Assembly: GCA_905221605.1 (NCBI GenBank)
Contig: CAJNDS010001147.1
Location: forward strand, 393,012-457,011
Direction: 5' to 3'
Source: Symbiodinium natans
Taxonomy: Eukaryota; Sar; Dinophyceae; Suessiales; Symbiodiniaceae
Length of the DNA: 64,000 bases
Part shown: positions 9,213-18,251 of the stretch, one piece after another
How the letters are laid out: every line of letters begins with the position of its first letter
How positions within the stretch are numbered: position 1 is the first letter of the stretch
Made by a program: the position numbers and the translations under genes
Notes under the pieces: model-generated
Told to the model about the DNA's origin: nothing
Databases searched by the model: none
The model's input: only the letters and a program-made list of their open reading frames with translations

Positions 9213-9502
9213 TGTGCAAACAGCAGCAGCGCGCTGAACCCTCTTTTTCTCACGACTTGAGCCAAAGTCGTAAGCCGGAGGCTTCGTCAGTGAAACTTTT
9301 CACACAGGTGAAAACTCTGCTCTGCCACGTGTTCTCCACAGCCACAAAACAAACTCAAACGTCAGTCAGAGTTCTCGAGACCTGCCCAACTACACTTAAA
9401 GCAAGCAAAAACGTGCACAGTCACTCCTACAGCTTCCAGACAACCCTGCAACTCAAGCACTTCAAAAGGCTTTCCCACTTAAAGCAGCACTCCCGTCGAG
9501 CC
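9213..9502 (-). repeat. 5' LTR of element 1
   Basis: Direct repeat of 239-536. It carries the same 11-nt spliced-leader match (9266 down to 9256), here inside a short hairpin (acgactt / aagtcgt). Confidence 0.88.
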
Positions 9503-9863
9503 AAAGCGCCCTAAGTCGCCTCCAAACCCCCCTAAACCTTCCGGGTCCTTCAAAAAACCCCAAGTCCACGAGAGGGCCGGCAGCGGCCCGACCACCACCA
9601 GCCGGCCTCTGTGGGCGCCACCTGGCGAGCACTGTGGGTTCAGGGGTGAGAGTTTAGGGTTTAGGGTTGGGGTTTGGGGTTCAGGGCTCAAAAAGTTTGT
9701 TGGTGTTTTCTCGGTTTTTGGAGCCCCCCAAACGTCCAACCTCCCTTCAGGCAGGTCCGGCAAAGAGCTTCCGAGGTCAGTGCTCCAAGGTCAAGGCTGC
9801 CGTGTTCTCCATTTCGGCTGCCGCCTGGAGGCTCTTTGGGGCTTTGGGGGAGAGCTTGCGACG
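9503..9863. other. Spacer between elements 1 and 2
   Basis: No gene. It contains short degenerate telomere-like stretches (gtttagggtttagggtt near 9655-9690). It ends at the target site of element 2. Confidence 0.6.
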
Positions 9864-9868
9864 GGGTG
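9864..9868 (+). repeat. Target-site duplication of element 2, left
   Basis: GGGTG immediately before the 5' LTR; the identical GGGTG follows the 3' LTR at 18247-18251. Confidence 0.9.
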
Positions 9869-10195
9869 TGTGGATATCTGTGTTTCACACGTCTGCGGGA
9901 TGCCTTTTTGCCAAGGCGCATGTTTGACGTGCTTACTGTATGTCGGGACGTACAGGTCTTCTCTGAGCAGTCGAGCATATTTTTCCTTGAGATTTTGTTT
10001 TGTAGGAGAAGTGAGCTTGCATAGGTGGCGTCAACTGGGTTTTTCCAGTTTTACTTTTGACTCTTGGCTCAAGGTCAAGAGAGCTGAGAAAGCACGAAGA
10101 AGGCAGGACAACTGCACGTCGCTTTGTGTGAGAAAGTGCTGTGCAAGTGCGAAGCTGTGTGTAAGTTGGATTTGTGCTGTTTAGAAACTTTTACA
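9869..10195 (+). repeat. 5' LTR of element 2
   Basis: Begins TGTGGATATC and ends AACTTTTACA. It contains the 10-nt spliced-leader 3' end TTGGCTCAAG at 10064-10073, followed by GT as in the SL RNA donor site. Confidence 0.95.
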
Positions 10196-10207
10196 TGGTA
10201 GCGGAGC
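10196..10207 (+). other. Primer-binding site of element 2
   Basis: TGGTAGCGGAGC begins at the base after the LTR, identical to the sites in elements 1 and 3. It predicts initiator tRNA-Met as primer. Confidence 0.9.
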
Positions 10208-10257
10208 TGCCGGAACGCCTTGGTCTAAAGGAAAGAGCCACGTGTTGTGCGTGAAGC

Positions 10258-13200
10258 ATGGCAAGTGGGCCAGCGTCGCCTAACAGACTTGAGCAAGGTC
10301 TTAGGGACGGTGGAAGTAAGGCCAGGGTGTTGAGACTCCGGAGCAAAGGCTCAGATCCAATGGGGGGCGGACTTGGAACAGCAGCAGCAAGCCAGACAGC
10401 AAGCAGTGCAGCAGGCGCAACAGTACGGCATGCAGGCACACGGTTTCAGCTGGGGGAATTAACAGTGAGTTGTCCTCTGTGGAGGAATGGCAGGAAGACA
10501 AGCAGGCATCGGAGCTGTGAGCGCAGGTGCGTGCGGCACACAGTCGGCAGTTCCAGTGCATGGGTGCTTGGGGCAAGGCATGGGTGGTCAGGACGTTTTG
10601 GTCCAGATGCAGCAGCTCATCAGCATGATGTCACCACAGAAGCTCAAGCGGCGCAAACGGCGCTACAGGAGCAACTTGGAATGCAGGCGCGTGGAGTGCC
10701 TGAGCAGTTTGGACCGGTGCCAGTACCTGTGCGAGAGCAGTTCATGCCACAAACGTCGGGTGTGCTTCCTGGAGCTGGTATGCAGGCTGGCATAACGCAA
10801 AGCTTTGAGTCACGAGATGTGTTTTCGCGATCTGAGAAATGGTTGGGTCAGCCTCCTGTGACCCATGCAGAGAAGTGGAGCACGCGTGAGCAAGAGGTTG
10901 CTGGGTTTGCAGACTACGTAGTGTCGCTTCAAAGTTGGGCAGCGTTGGCGAGCGTTGTGTTTGCAGAAGAGATAGGCATGTGTGTGCGTTGGCCAGATAC
11001 GATTTGGCAACATTCGTTGAATGAAGAGCAGAAGACACGGTCGGTGAGGCTGTATGGCTTGTTGAAAGCAGCTTTCTTGGACCATGCTAGGGCAACCCTC
11101 ATGATACAGGCGTTCAGCGAAGGTTTGCCACTTGATGGGTCTCTTGCAGATCCAGCCAGAAGTTTGGGGAATGTGAACTGTGGGTACGAGCTGCTTAGGC
11201 AGCTGGCTCAGCAGTTTTCGTTGCGCAGCAGAGCAGAGGCCTTGTCGATGCGGTCGGAACTGTTGCACAGGATATTCGCCTTGAGAAATTCAGAAATGAA
11301 TGCAGCTACGATGGTTGGTGATGTGATCAGAAAGATCGACATAGAGGTGTCACGTTACGCCAAGCTGTTGGGCACGCTGCCAACAGCACTAGACAGGCAA
11401 GGGTTGAGCATCGGAGATGGAGACATGCTTGTGATTTTGCTGCGGAGTTTGCCAGAAGAAGCGAAGAAGTACGTTTTGCATCACTCGGGAGCAGAAACGT
11501 ATCAGTCATGTCGGAGTGCAGCTCTTCGTTTTGAGCGTCAACAGAGACTCTTCTTGGACCTGAACTTGTCACCGGGAAAGAAGCAACAAGTGTATGAGGT
11601 GTTTGATATGACAGCATGGGACGATGACGGACAGTATGAGTGTGCATGGCCTGAGCATGACGGTGCATGGCATGATGTGTCAGTTTCTGCGGTAAGTGCT
11701 GAACGGTGTGGTCGTTGTGGTAGGAAGAATCACAAGACAGAAAACTGTAGCACAGACATGTCCAAGGTGAAGTGTTTTTCTTGTGGGGAACTAGGACACA
11801 TCAGCGCGCATTGCAGTAAAGCCCACGGCTCAGCCTCATCCTCTGGAAAGGGAAAAGGAAAGGAGAAAGGAAAGGAACGAGGAAAAGGCAAAGATGGAAA
11901 AGGAAAGGATAAAGGAAAAGGAAAGGCAAAGGGCAAAGAAAAGGGAGCAAAAGGTCCTGGAAAGGGCAAGAAAGGAAAGATGTTTGAATTAGTGGAATCT
12001 TTGCCGCCAGTGCCTGAGCATCCGCAGGTCGATGAGGGCTGGGGTGCGTTTGTGTGGGATGAGGGCTGGAGCAACGGTTGGGATGAGCAATGGACAGATG
12101 AGATCTGGAACGCCGCTGCTGCTGACGAGAGCGTAGGAGAGAGTTTGCAGTTGAGCGCGGTGTTGCCTGTTGAACAGCCTGTTTGTCTGGAACCACTCGT
12201 GATCGCTGGACTGAGAGCAGAAGCGAGAGATGGGGAATGGTGGTTGCTGGACAGCGGGGCAGGGGTGACAGTGCTGAGTCTGAAGTATGCAGAGATGTTT
12301 GGAGTCTACGTTGATGACTCGAAGAGACAGCATGTAGGGCAAGAGTTTTCTGCAGCGAACGGCAGCTCTGTGCGAATGCTTGGTGAACGGACGATATCCG
12401 TCGAACTCCTGCTCGAGAACGGGAGTGGAGAGAACACGTGGCATGCAGCAAGCATGAATGTTTGGGTAGGAGACACGAACCACAACATTATTTCCACGAC
12501 CATGCTTTGTTTTCGCGGTTGGAATTTTTCTCAAAATTGTGCCGGGATTGCGCTTGCCACCTCTGCAGGCCTGACAGCCAAAGAGGTCACACTGTTTGGA
12601 AATGTTCCCTGGTTGAGGTTGAAACCACTGTTGAAGCCCTCCCAGGGTTCTTCGAACGAAGTCGAACTTTCCCTCTCCTCGATATCCGCTGAAGGTGGGG
12701 TTCTTGTAGCGCCTGTGACACGGTCGACACAAGCAGAGTTGGCACAGCATCGATTGCAAGGACACACACCGTATCATCCTGGCTGTAGGCACTGTCAAGT
12801 TGCCAGAACGGTCTTTCAGCATCGCAAGCGTGTGAACGGAAGACTTGAAAGTGAAGTCGTGGCAGATTTCTTCTACTTGTCATCCACGGGTGAAGATCAC
12901 AGGCAGGTCCGAGCAGACAACCTGAGGGTGTTGGTACTTGTCGAGCGCATGAGCATGATGACTGGTGCTATCTTGACATCAGGGGATCTTGTAGCGACGC
13001 GTACAGAGATCGTGAAGTGGCTGCGTGAGTTTGGTCTGGAGTCAGGCTCCTCTTCGGTGTTGTTGATCACAGATGCTGAAGGGGCAGTGTCCGATTTGAT
13101 CACAGGGGCTTCTGGCGAATTCTCCTTCCAAGTTCGAAAGGCAGGACCCCAGCATCATGAAGCAGTCGGAGTGGCAGAACGTGGTGTGCGCAGGATTAAG

Positions 13201-16200
13201 GAGTCCTTGCAGACGTTGAGGTCAGATCTCAATCAGGAAGGGCTTGACTTGTGCTACAACCATGGAGGATTTGCCAGTGCGTTGTGCTACGTGTGTGGAA
13301 GTTTGAACAGATTCTCTAAAGCGCACGGGAGTGACATGGCACCTTGTGATCTTGTGCTTGGGAGGCCCAGTCCAAAAGGACCCTTCACTTTGTTTGGAGC
13401 CATAGTCCTAGCAGAACTTCCCCAATCAATCAAGGATCTCGCCCCTAACCTTCCCAGGTTCACCGAAAGTGCCTTCCTCCATCCCATCCTTGGGTCACAG
13501 GCCATCAAAGTTCGAGCGCTCATCCGAGTCGAGGGACAGTTGGTGCTAAAGACATTCGCAGCTACGTCGGTGAAACTTTGTGTACCCTTGACATGGCGTC
13601 TGGAACTTGTTGAGGGCATCGTTGGAACTCTTGGTGGAGGCCCCCAGTTGCCTTCAGCAAGTGAGGAACGCGAAGTTCTTGAGCCACCTGTGTCACTGAG
13701 AGCCCCAGCGTCAGGTCCTCCAGCTCAGTGGGTGAGAACTCATGGATACACGGAAGGATGCTCAGCGTGTGACAATGCACGACATGGGCGTAGGCTGGGC
13801 GGTGCGCATACGAGAGCCTGTCATCGGAGGTATGAACGCTGGTTGACAGAGTCCATGGCATCTGATGGTGCTAGAGTGGCTATGCAGCCACCTTTGGATG
13901 CATCACGTGAAACCGGAAGTGGATCGACTGAGGCAGGAAGGTTCCAGCAGTTTGAGACCAATGTTGAGAGTGATGAGCGGAGATTGGTGTTGAAGGACGA
14001 AGGTCGAGAGGAAGTGATGCCGATTCCGGTGGGGATCCCTGCACCAATGGCGGGGCGCCCACCGTCATCTTCTGAACATGAACCACGACCAGAGAGAGAG
14101 CAGCGCTCAGGTGGAGAGGTGTCGACTCGTGGTGTTGCTTCCGGGAGTACAGGTGATGAGCCAGAGTTGAAGCGTGTGCGGGTAGTTGAGCCAGCATCGC
14201 CATCAGCATCATCACGACCTTCACTGCTACAGCGCAGGCCCGCCAAGTCATCCGAGCACATGCAAGTGGACGAGCAAGGATCAGGCCCAAGGGTACCAGA
14301 GCAAAAGGGGGTGAAGAGGCATCCTGATGTTGAGCTTGTTGATCTTGAAGATGAGATTCGAGCCTCAGGACCCCAGGAGCCGAGACGACTCGAGGGCTTG
14401 TGCTGGTCCAGCAACGCATGTGAAAGTGTTCTGCTGAGCGACGTTGTGACAAGTCCGAGCATGTTTGATGTGGAGGTGAACAGCATTCGATTCCGAGATG
14501 GAAGTCAGGACGCGAAGAGTGAGAGTTTCATGTTGGGAGGACGTCGCGTGTTGATTTGGAAGCCTGATGCCGGAGTAGACGACAGTACGTTGGAGGAACT
14601 GCCGGGAGATCTTGTATTCTCCGGGATGCAAGAGGAACTCACCAACTTAGAGCGTTGTCAAACAGGCAGGGCAATCCTTGAGCATGAAGTGAAGATCCTG
14701 AAGGCTAAGAACCCATCGCTGAGACTAATACCCGCTCGATGGGTTTGTGCCAGAAAGAATCCCACTCGCGTCAGGTGTCGCATTGTGGCAAAGGACCTTG
14801 CACATGGCTCGGCAAGAAAGCAGGGGTTTAGCTCACCAACCCCAAGCCATGATGCCATGATGCTCACCTTGATCTTCATGGCCACGCGTGACATGCAAGG
14901 TTGTGCGGCAGACATTGGGCATGCTTTCATGAACTCACCGTTGGACACCAAGTCGAATCCCGTTGTGTTGAAGCTACCGCTGAGCATCAGTTCGGAAGAT
15001 GGCCAGGCTATCTTCTTCTTCCTGTATTGCGCATTGAATGGACTGCGGGATGCTTCGTTGGCATGGCTTAAGCTTCTTTCGTCGTTGATCCGTCCACTAG
15101 GTCTGTTGAGTGATGCACGTGAGCCATGTCTCTTTGCGGGTGTTGTGTGGCACAAGGATAGATCAAGCAGAGTGATGATCGTATGCTACGTGGACGATTT
15201 GCTAATCGTCACTGATGATCAGTGGGCTGAAGACTTGGTCTTGAGTGCCATCGGGAAGCGAGTAACCGTAAAGGTGACAGGTAGGGTGAAGACATCCAGC
15301 CAAGGTGGCGGCATGGTTGAGTTCATTGGTCGGTGCATTCGTCGGTGGCCGGGGCAGAGTGCAGTCGAGGTAGGTGTGAAGCCTGAATACTTGCAATCAT
15401 GCTTCGATGCGTTTGGCATCCAAAAGGGCACAACTGCCGTTCCAGACCTAGCAGGTCTACTGGAGAAAACAGGTGCACCGGTTTTGACGTCGGAGGCCTA
15501 CAGCAGATTCCGCAGAGTGCTTGGAAAGGTTCTCTGGTATGCCCAGACAAGGCAAGATCTGAAACTGATGATTGGACTCATCAGTACGCAACAAGCTGCG
15601 CCGACACAGAGCACCGAGGCGGCGTTGAGGGCACTTCTACGTTATCTCTACACCGACAGACATGTTGCACTGCGCTTGCCGTCATCGGAGTTGAGTGGTG
15701 AGTTCTTGGAATGTTCCGAAGATGTGCTGCGGAATGGTGTGCATGTCTTTGCAGATGCGTCTCATGCTCCATACAGGTTCATCGGCAGAAGAGGGATCAC
15801 AGGTGGAGCCATCTGCTTTGGAGGAGGTCTTGTGCGAGGGATCGCGAAAGTGCAAGGAGTGGTGTGCTTGTCATCTTGTGAGGCTGAGCTTCATGCGTTG
15901 CAGTATGCTGCACAGGAGACAATCGGATTTTTGCACTTACTTGATCGTGTCTTCACTGCCTTTGGTGAACTTCAAGGTTCAATTGATGTGCAGATGAGTG
16001 CCCATGCAGAGGACGAAGGTGGTGAAGAACAGCATGACAAGATCTACACTGAACTGTTGACGGACAGTCAGGCAGCGTTGGATGTCATTCATGCAGAAGA
16101 CGTCCCTAAGCGTTCGCGGCATGTGGAGATCCGATTGGCATGGATGAGAGAACATCTCTTGAGAGGTCGGCTCAAGTTGCGTTGGCTGAGAGGCGAGGAG

Positions 16201-16974
16201 AATGCTGCTGATCTCTACACTAAAAATCTCGGAACTCGACTCTTCCAAGAACACAGAACGCGATTAGGCTTCATCACACAAGATGGACATGTGGAGGCGT
16301 TGTACATGTTGTCACAGCTGCGAGTTTCTCCAGAGAGCATGAAGGAATCTGATGAAGTGGCAGTGCTGGAGGTGTTTTGCAGTGAGGATTCGGCCCTGTG
16401 TCAGGTGTGTGAATCACTTGGGGTGCCGTATTGCGGGATCACAGCCAATGCCGAGACCTCAAGAGTGTTGGCAGAAACCATCAAGGTCATCACTGCTTGG
16501 AAGAGCAGAGGGCTTTGGATCCACGTTCACGTGTCCACGCCTTGCTCTTCAGGATCGCCACTGCGGAACTTTGTGCAAAGATGTACAAAATCTGATCTTG
16601 AGTGGGAGGCGTTGATGCGATCTGCAGAGAGGTATCTGAGGCTTGGAGATGGACGTACGTTCGAATTGCCAAAGCAAAACATGATTTGGAAGAGATGGGG
16701 AACACAGAATGTCCTTCGAGCCTCAGGTCTTGTGTATCCCGTAGATGTGTGGCTGTGCGCCACCGGCGTGTTGAGTCGAAGCGGTCTTCCAGTGTCAAAA
16801 CGTCTCAGGTTCATGTGTTCACATCTCGAGTGCGCCCAGAAGCTTTTCGACATGTTTGGAAGTTGCAGTTGCCAGACACATGCCTCGTTCCATGACATTG
16901 ACTACACAGCAACAGGGAGGTATAGCAAGGTGCTGGCAGAAGGGTTGGTCAAAGCCCTGAAAGCAACAAACTGA
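10258..16974 (+). CDS. Element 2 gag-pol polyprotein
   Basis: 2238 codons in one frame. Gag ends in two zinc knuckles, CGRCGRKNHKTENC (~483) and CFSCGELGHISAHC (~505), then a Lys/Gly-rich linker. Protease: WWLLDSGAG (~660). Integrase: zinc finger HRLQGHTPYHPGCRHC (~831) and DDE residues in VADFFY (~867), TDAEGAV (~936) and AERGVRRIKE (~974). Reverse transcriptase: RVRCRIVAKDLAHG (~1505) and CYVDDLLIV (~1643). RNase H: FADASHAPY (~1830), SSCEAELHAL (~1872), TDSQAALDV (~1933) and ENAADLYTK (~1981). A C-terminal ~200-residue domain follows (EVFCSEDSALCQVC ~2037; HVSTPCSSGSPLRNF ~2091), shared with element 1. The first ~60 codons are odd: the neighbouring frame gives a Gln-rich stretch more like gag, so the extreme N-terminus may be misframed. 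Confidence 0.93.
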   Translation: MASGPASPNRLEQGLRDGGSKARVLRLRSKGSDPMGGGLGTAAASQTASSAAGATVRHAGTRFQLGELTVSCPLWRNGRKTSRHRSCERRCVRHTVGSSSAWVLGARHGWSGRFGPDAAAHQHDVTTEAQAAQTALQEQLGMQARGVPEQFGPVPVPVREQFMPQTSGVLPGAGMQAGITQSFESRDVFSRSEKWLGQPPVTHAEKWSTREQEVAGFADYVVSLQSWAALASVVFAEEIGMCVRWPDTIWQHSLNEEQKTRSVRLYGLLKAAFLDHARATLMIQAFSEGLPLDGSLADPARSLGNVNCGYELLRQLAQQFSLRSRAEALSMRSELLHRIFALRNSEMNAATMVGDVIRKIDIEVSRYAKLLGTLPTALDRQGLSIGDGDMLVILLRSLPEEAKKYVLHHSGAETYQSCRSAALRFERQQRLFLDLNLSPGKKQQVYEVFDMTAWDDDGQYECAWPEHDGAWHDVSVSAVSAERCGRCGRKNHKTENCSTDMSKVKCFSCGELGHISAHCSKAHGSASSSGKGKGKEKGKERGKGKDGKGKDKGKGKAKGKEKGAKGPGKGKKGKMFELVESLPPVPEHPQVDEGWGAFVWDEGWSNGWDEQWTDEIWNAAAADESVGESLQLSAVLPVEQPVCLEPLVIAGLRAEARDGEWWLLDSGAGVTVLSLKYAEMFGVYVDDSKRQHVGQEFSAANGSSVRMLGERTISVELLLENGSGENTWHAASMNVWVGDTNHNIISTTMLCFRGWNFSQNCAGIALATSAGLTAKEVTLFGNVPWLRLKPLLKPSQGSSNEVELSLSSISAEGGVLVAPVTRSTQAELAQHRLQGHTPYHPGCRHCQVARTVFQHRKRVNGRLESEVVADFFYLSSTGEDHRQVRADNLRVLVLVERMSMMTGAILTSGDLVATRTEIVKWLREFGLESGSSSVLLITDAEGAVSDLITGASGEFSFQVRKAGPQHHEAVGVAERGVRRIKESLQTLRSDLNQEGLDLCYNHGGFASALCYVCGSLNRFSKAHGSDMAPCDLVLGRPSPKGPFTLFGAIVLAELPQSIKDLAPNLPRFTESAFLHPILGSQAIKVRALIRVEGQLVLKTFAATSVKLCVPLTWRLELVEGIVGTLGGGPQLPSASEEREVLEPPVSLRAPASGPPAQWVRTHGYTEGCSACDNARHGRRLGGAHTRACHRRYERWLTESMASDGARVAMQPPLDASRETGSGSTEAGRFQQFETNVESDERRLVLKDEGREEVMPIPVGIPAPMAGRPPSSSEHEPRPEREQRSGGEVSTRGVASGSTGDEPELKRVRVVEPASPSASSRPSLLQRRPAKSSEHMQVDEQGSGPRVPEQKGVKRHPDVELVDLEDEIRASGPQEPRRLEGLCWSSNACESVLLSDVVTSPSMFDVEVNSIRFRDGSQDAKSESFMLGGRRVLIWKPDAGVDDSTLEELPGDLVFSGMQEELTNLERCQTGRAILEHEVKILKAKNPSLRLIPARWVCARKNPTRVRCRIVAKDLAHGSARKQGFSSPTPSHDAMMLTLIFMATRDMQGCAADIGHAFMNSPLDTKSNPVVLKLPLSISSEDGQAIFFFLYCALNGLRDASLAWLKLLSSLIRPLGLLSDAREPCLFAGVVWHKDRSSRVMIVCYVDDLLIVTDDQWAEDLVLSAIGKRVTVKVTGRVKTSSQGGGMVEFIGRCIRRWPGQSAVEVGVKPEYLQSCFDAFGIQKGTTAVPDLAGLLEKTGAPVLTSEAYSRFRRVLGKVLWYAQTRQDLKLMIGLISTQQAAPTQSTEAALRALLRYLYTDRHVALRLPSSELSGEFLECSEDVLRNGVHVFADASHAPYRFIGRRGITGGAICFGGGLVRGIAKVQGVVCLSSCEAELHALQYAAQETIGFLHLLDRVFTAFGELQGSIDVQMSAHAEDEGGEEQHDKIYTELLTDSQAALDVIHAEDVPKRSRHVEIRLAWMREHLLRGRLKLRWLRGEENAADLYTKNLGTRLFQEHRTRLGFITQDGHVEALYMLSQLRVSPESMKESDEVAVLEVFCSEDSALCQVCESLGVPYCGITANAETSRVLAETIKVITAWKSRGLWIHVHVSTPCSSGSPLRNFVQRCTKSDLEWEALMRSAERYLRLGDGRTFELPKQNMIWKRWGTQNVLRASGLVYPVDVWLCATGVLSRSGLPVSKRLRFMCSHLECAQKLFDMFGSCSCQTHASFHDIDYTATGRYSKVLAEGLVKALKATN

Positions 16975-17118
16975 AGGGGGGATCCGATTTGGTTTCATCT
17001 TACGCCACACATGATCAAGTCATGTGAGGAGTATAGTCAGAGTGCGTTGTGCACAGTGCGTTTGCACAGCACTTGCGATTCTTTGTAACGCAAGTTTTCT
17101 AGTTTTCCCTCGGGCGTC

Positions 17119-17850
17119 ATGGTTGCACAGCCTTTGATGAGAGTGGCGATTTCAGTGGCCATTCTTGCGTTGATGAGCTCTGGAGTGGAGACTGCGAGGC
17201 CAGTAGAGCTTTGGGGAACCACCTTCATGGGCAGCGAGCTTGTACAGATGTTTGCTAGTCCGACTTGGGATCCAGTATGGATCATCATCATCGGGTGCTT
17301 TGTCAACGGCATCTTGGTTGGTACGCTGATCATGACATGCTGTTGTGCGTGGGCATTGTTTTTCCGGATGAGCTATGGGCAGCAAAGGGCTGCTACACAG
17401 AACCCGCCTCTGGATGATGACACGATGAAGCCACAAGGTGCCCAAAACAACTCTATGCCTGAGAGAAGTCAACAGATGAACCCTCGTGAGCCAGATGGTA
17501 AAAAGGAGGCATCGTCGTTGAGAGCGAGGCCGAAGGCAGCTGGTGCAAGGGAGAAGCATGCAAGTTCAAGCTGCAAGGATAGAGTGGACAAGCGCATCTT
17601 TGCTTCAGAGTCTCAGGGCATCTTTCATCACGATCAGACATGTCATCGCATGGAGGGATCATGGCGAACTATGTGGCAGTGTGGGAACTGTAAGCCAGAG
17701 CCGGGCAACACAGAACTGTGTGTGTTCCCGTCCGGGGACAAATCTCACAGTGTGTACTGCAAGCATGTGGCGGCCGTTACCTCCAACCCAACATGCATCA
17801 CTCCGTGTTCGACATGTGTGACAGGGAACAGACCTCTGAGATTGGAGTGA
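17119..17850 (+). CDS. Element 2 third ORF: membrane protein with paired His/Cys motifs
   Basis: 243 codons between the pol stop and the 3' LTR, the position env occupies in retroviruses, but with no similarity to envelope proteins that I can see. Residues 1-25 look like a signal peptide (MRVAISVAILALMSSG core). A strong transmembrane segment lies at ~53-80 (VWIIIIGCFVNGILVGTLI then Cys-rich). A polar linker follows. The C-terminal ~75 residues hold two copies of one pattern: FHHDQTC...QCGNCKP (~169-194) and SHSVYCKHV...CITPCSTC (~208-234). The spacing Hx4C or Hx3C ... CxxC resembles small zinc sites such as the Ada N-terminal type. Element 3 carries the same TM-plus-CGNC-(K/R)-P layout. Function unknown. 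Confidence 0.75.
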   Translation: MVAQPLMRVAISVAILALMSSGVETARPVELWGTTFMGSELVQMFASPTWDPVWIIIIGCFVNGILVGTLIMTCCCAWALFFRMSYGQQRAATQNPPLDDDTMKPQGAQNNSMPERSQQMNPREPDGKKEASSLRARPKAAGAREKHASSSCKDRVDKRIFASESQGIFHHDQTCHRMEGSWRTMWQCGNCKPEPGNTELCVFPSGDKSHSVYCKHVAAVTSNPTCITPCSTCVTGNRPLRLE

Positions 17851-17907
17851 TCATCTGAAGATGTCGTCATCTGAGAGTGAGGTGAGACAAAAAAAAAAGA
17901 TCATCCC

Positions 17908-17916
17908 GAAAGGGGG
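17908..17916 (+). other. Polypurine tract of element 2
   Basis: GAAAGGGGG immediately before the 3' LTR, the expected plus-strand primer. An A11 run lies just upstream (from ~17889). Confidence 0.85.
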
Positions 17917-18246
17917 TGTGGAAATCTGTGTATAGACACGTCTGCGGGATGCCTTTTTGGCCAAGGCGCATGTTTGACGTGCTTACTGTATGTCCGGGAC
18001 GTACAGGTCTTCCCTGAGCAGTCGAGCATGTTTTTCCTTGAGATTTTGTTTTGTAGGAGAAGTGAGCTTGCATAGGTGGCGTCAACTGGGTTTTTCCAGT
18101 TTTACTTTTGACTCTTGGCTCAAGGTCAAGAGAGCTGAGAAAGCACTAAGAAGGCAGGACAACTGCACGTCGCTTTGTGTGAGAAAGTGCTGTGCAAGTG
18201 CGAAGCTGTGTGTAAGTTGGGTTTGTGCTGTTTAGAAACTTTTACA
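17917..18246 (+). repeat. 3' LTR of element 2
   Basis: Begins TGTGGAAATC and ends AACTTTTACA. Spliced-leader match TTGGCTCAAG at 18115-18124. Confidence 0.95.
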
Positions 18247-18251
18247 GGGTG
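18247..18251 (+). repeat. Target-site duplication of element 2, right
   Basis: GGGTG, identical to 9864-9868. Confidence 0.9.

Larger units (their letters stand above)
239..9502 (-). mobile_element. Ty1/copia LTR retrotransposon, element 1
   Basis: About 9.26 kb between two direct repeats. Read on the minus strand the order is LTR, primer-binding site, gag, protease, integrase, reverse transcriptase, RNase H, extra C-terminal domain, LTR. Integrase before reverse transcriptase is the Ty1/copia order. The two LTRs differ at roughly a dozen places in about 290 bp by eye, so it is not a very recent insertion. The inner edge next to the primer-binding site is firm; the other LTR end is uncertain by 10-15 bp, and no clean target duplication could be assigned. 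Gag is frame-broken near its start, so this copy is probably inactive. Confidence 0.93.
9869..18246 (+). mobile_element. Complete Ty1/copia retrotransposon, element 2
   Basis: 8.38 kb, bounded by LTRs of 327 and 330 bp that start TGTGGA and end TTTTACA. It is flanked by a perfect 5-bp duplication (GGGTG) and carries a primer-binding site, a polypurine tract (gaaaggggg), one long gag-pol ORF and a third ORF. The LTRs differ at about ten positions. All catalytic motifs of protease, integrase, reverse transcriptase and RNase H are visible in one unbroken frame, so this is the best-preserved autonomous-looking element in the window. Confidence 0.96.

Noticed and set aside
239-9502. A target duplication for element 1 (ctcca / ctccc at candidate edges)
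   Set aside because: The right-hand candidate lies within sequence shared by both LTRs, so it cannot be flanking DNA.
17119-17850. Calling the third ORF of element 2 an envelope protein
   Set aside because: Only the position and a TM helix fit; no fusion peptide, furin site or envelope motif is visible, and the His/Cys module points elsewhere.
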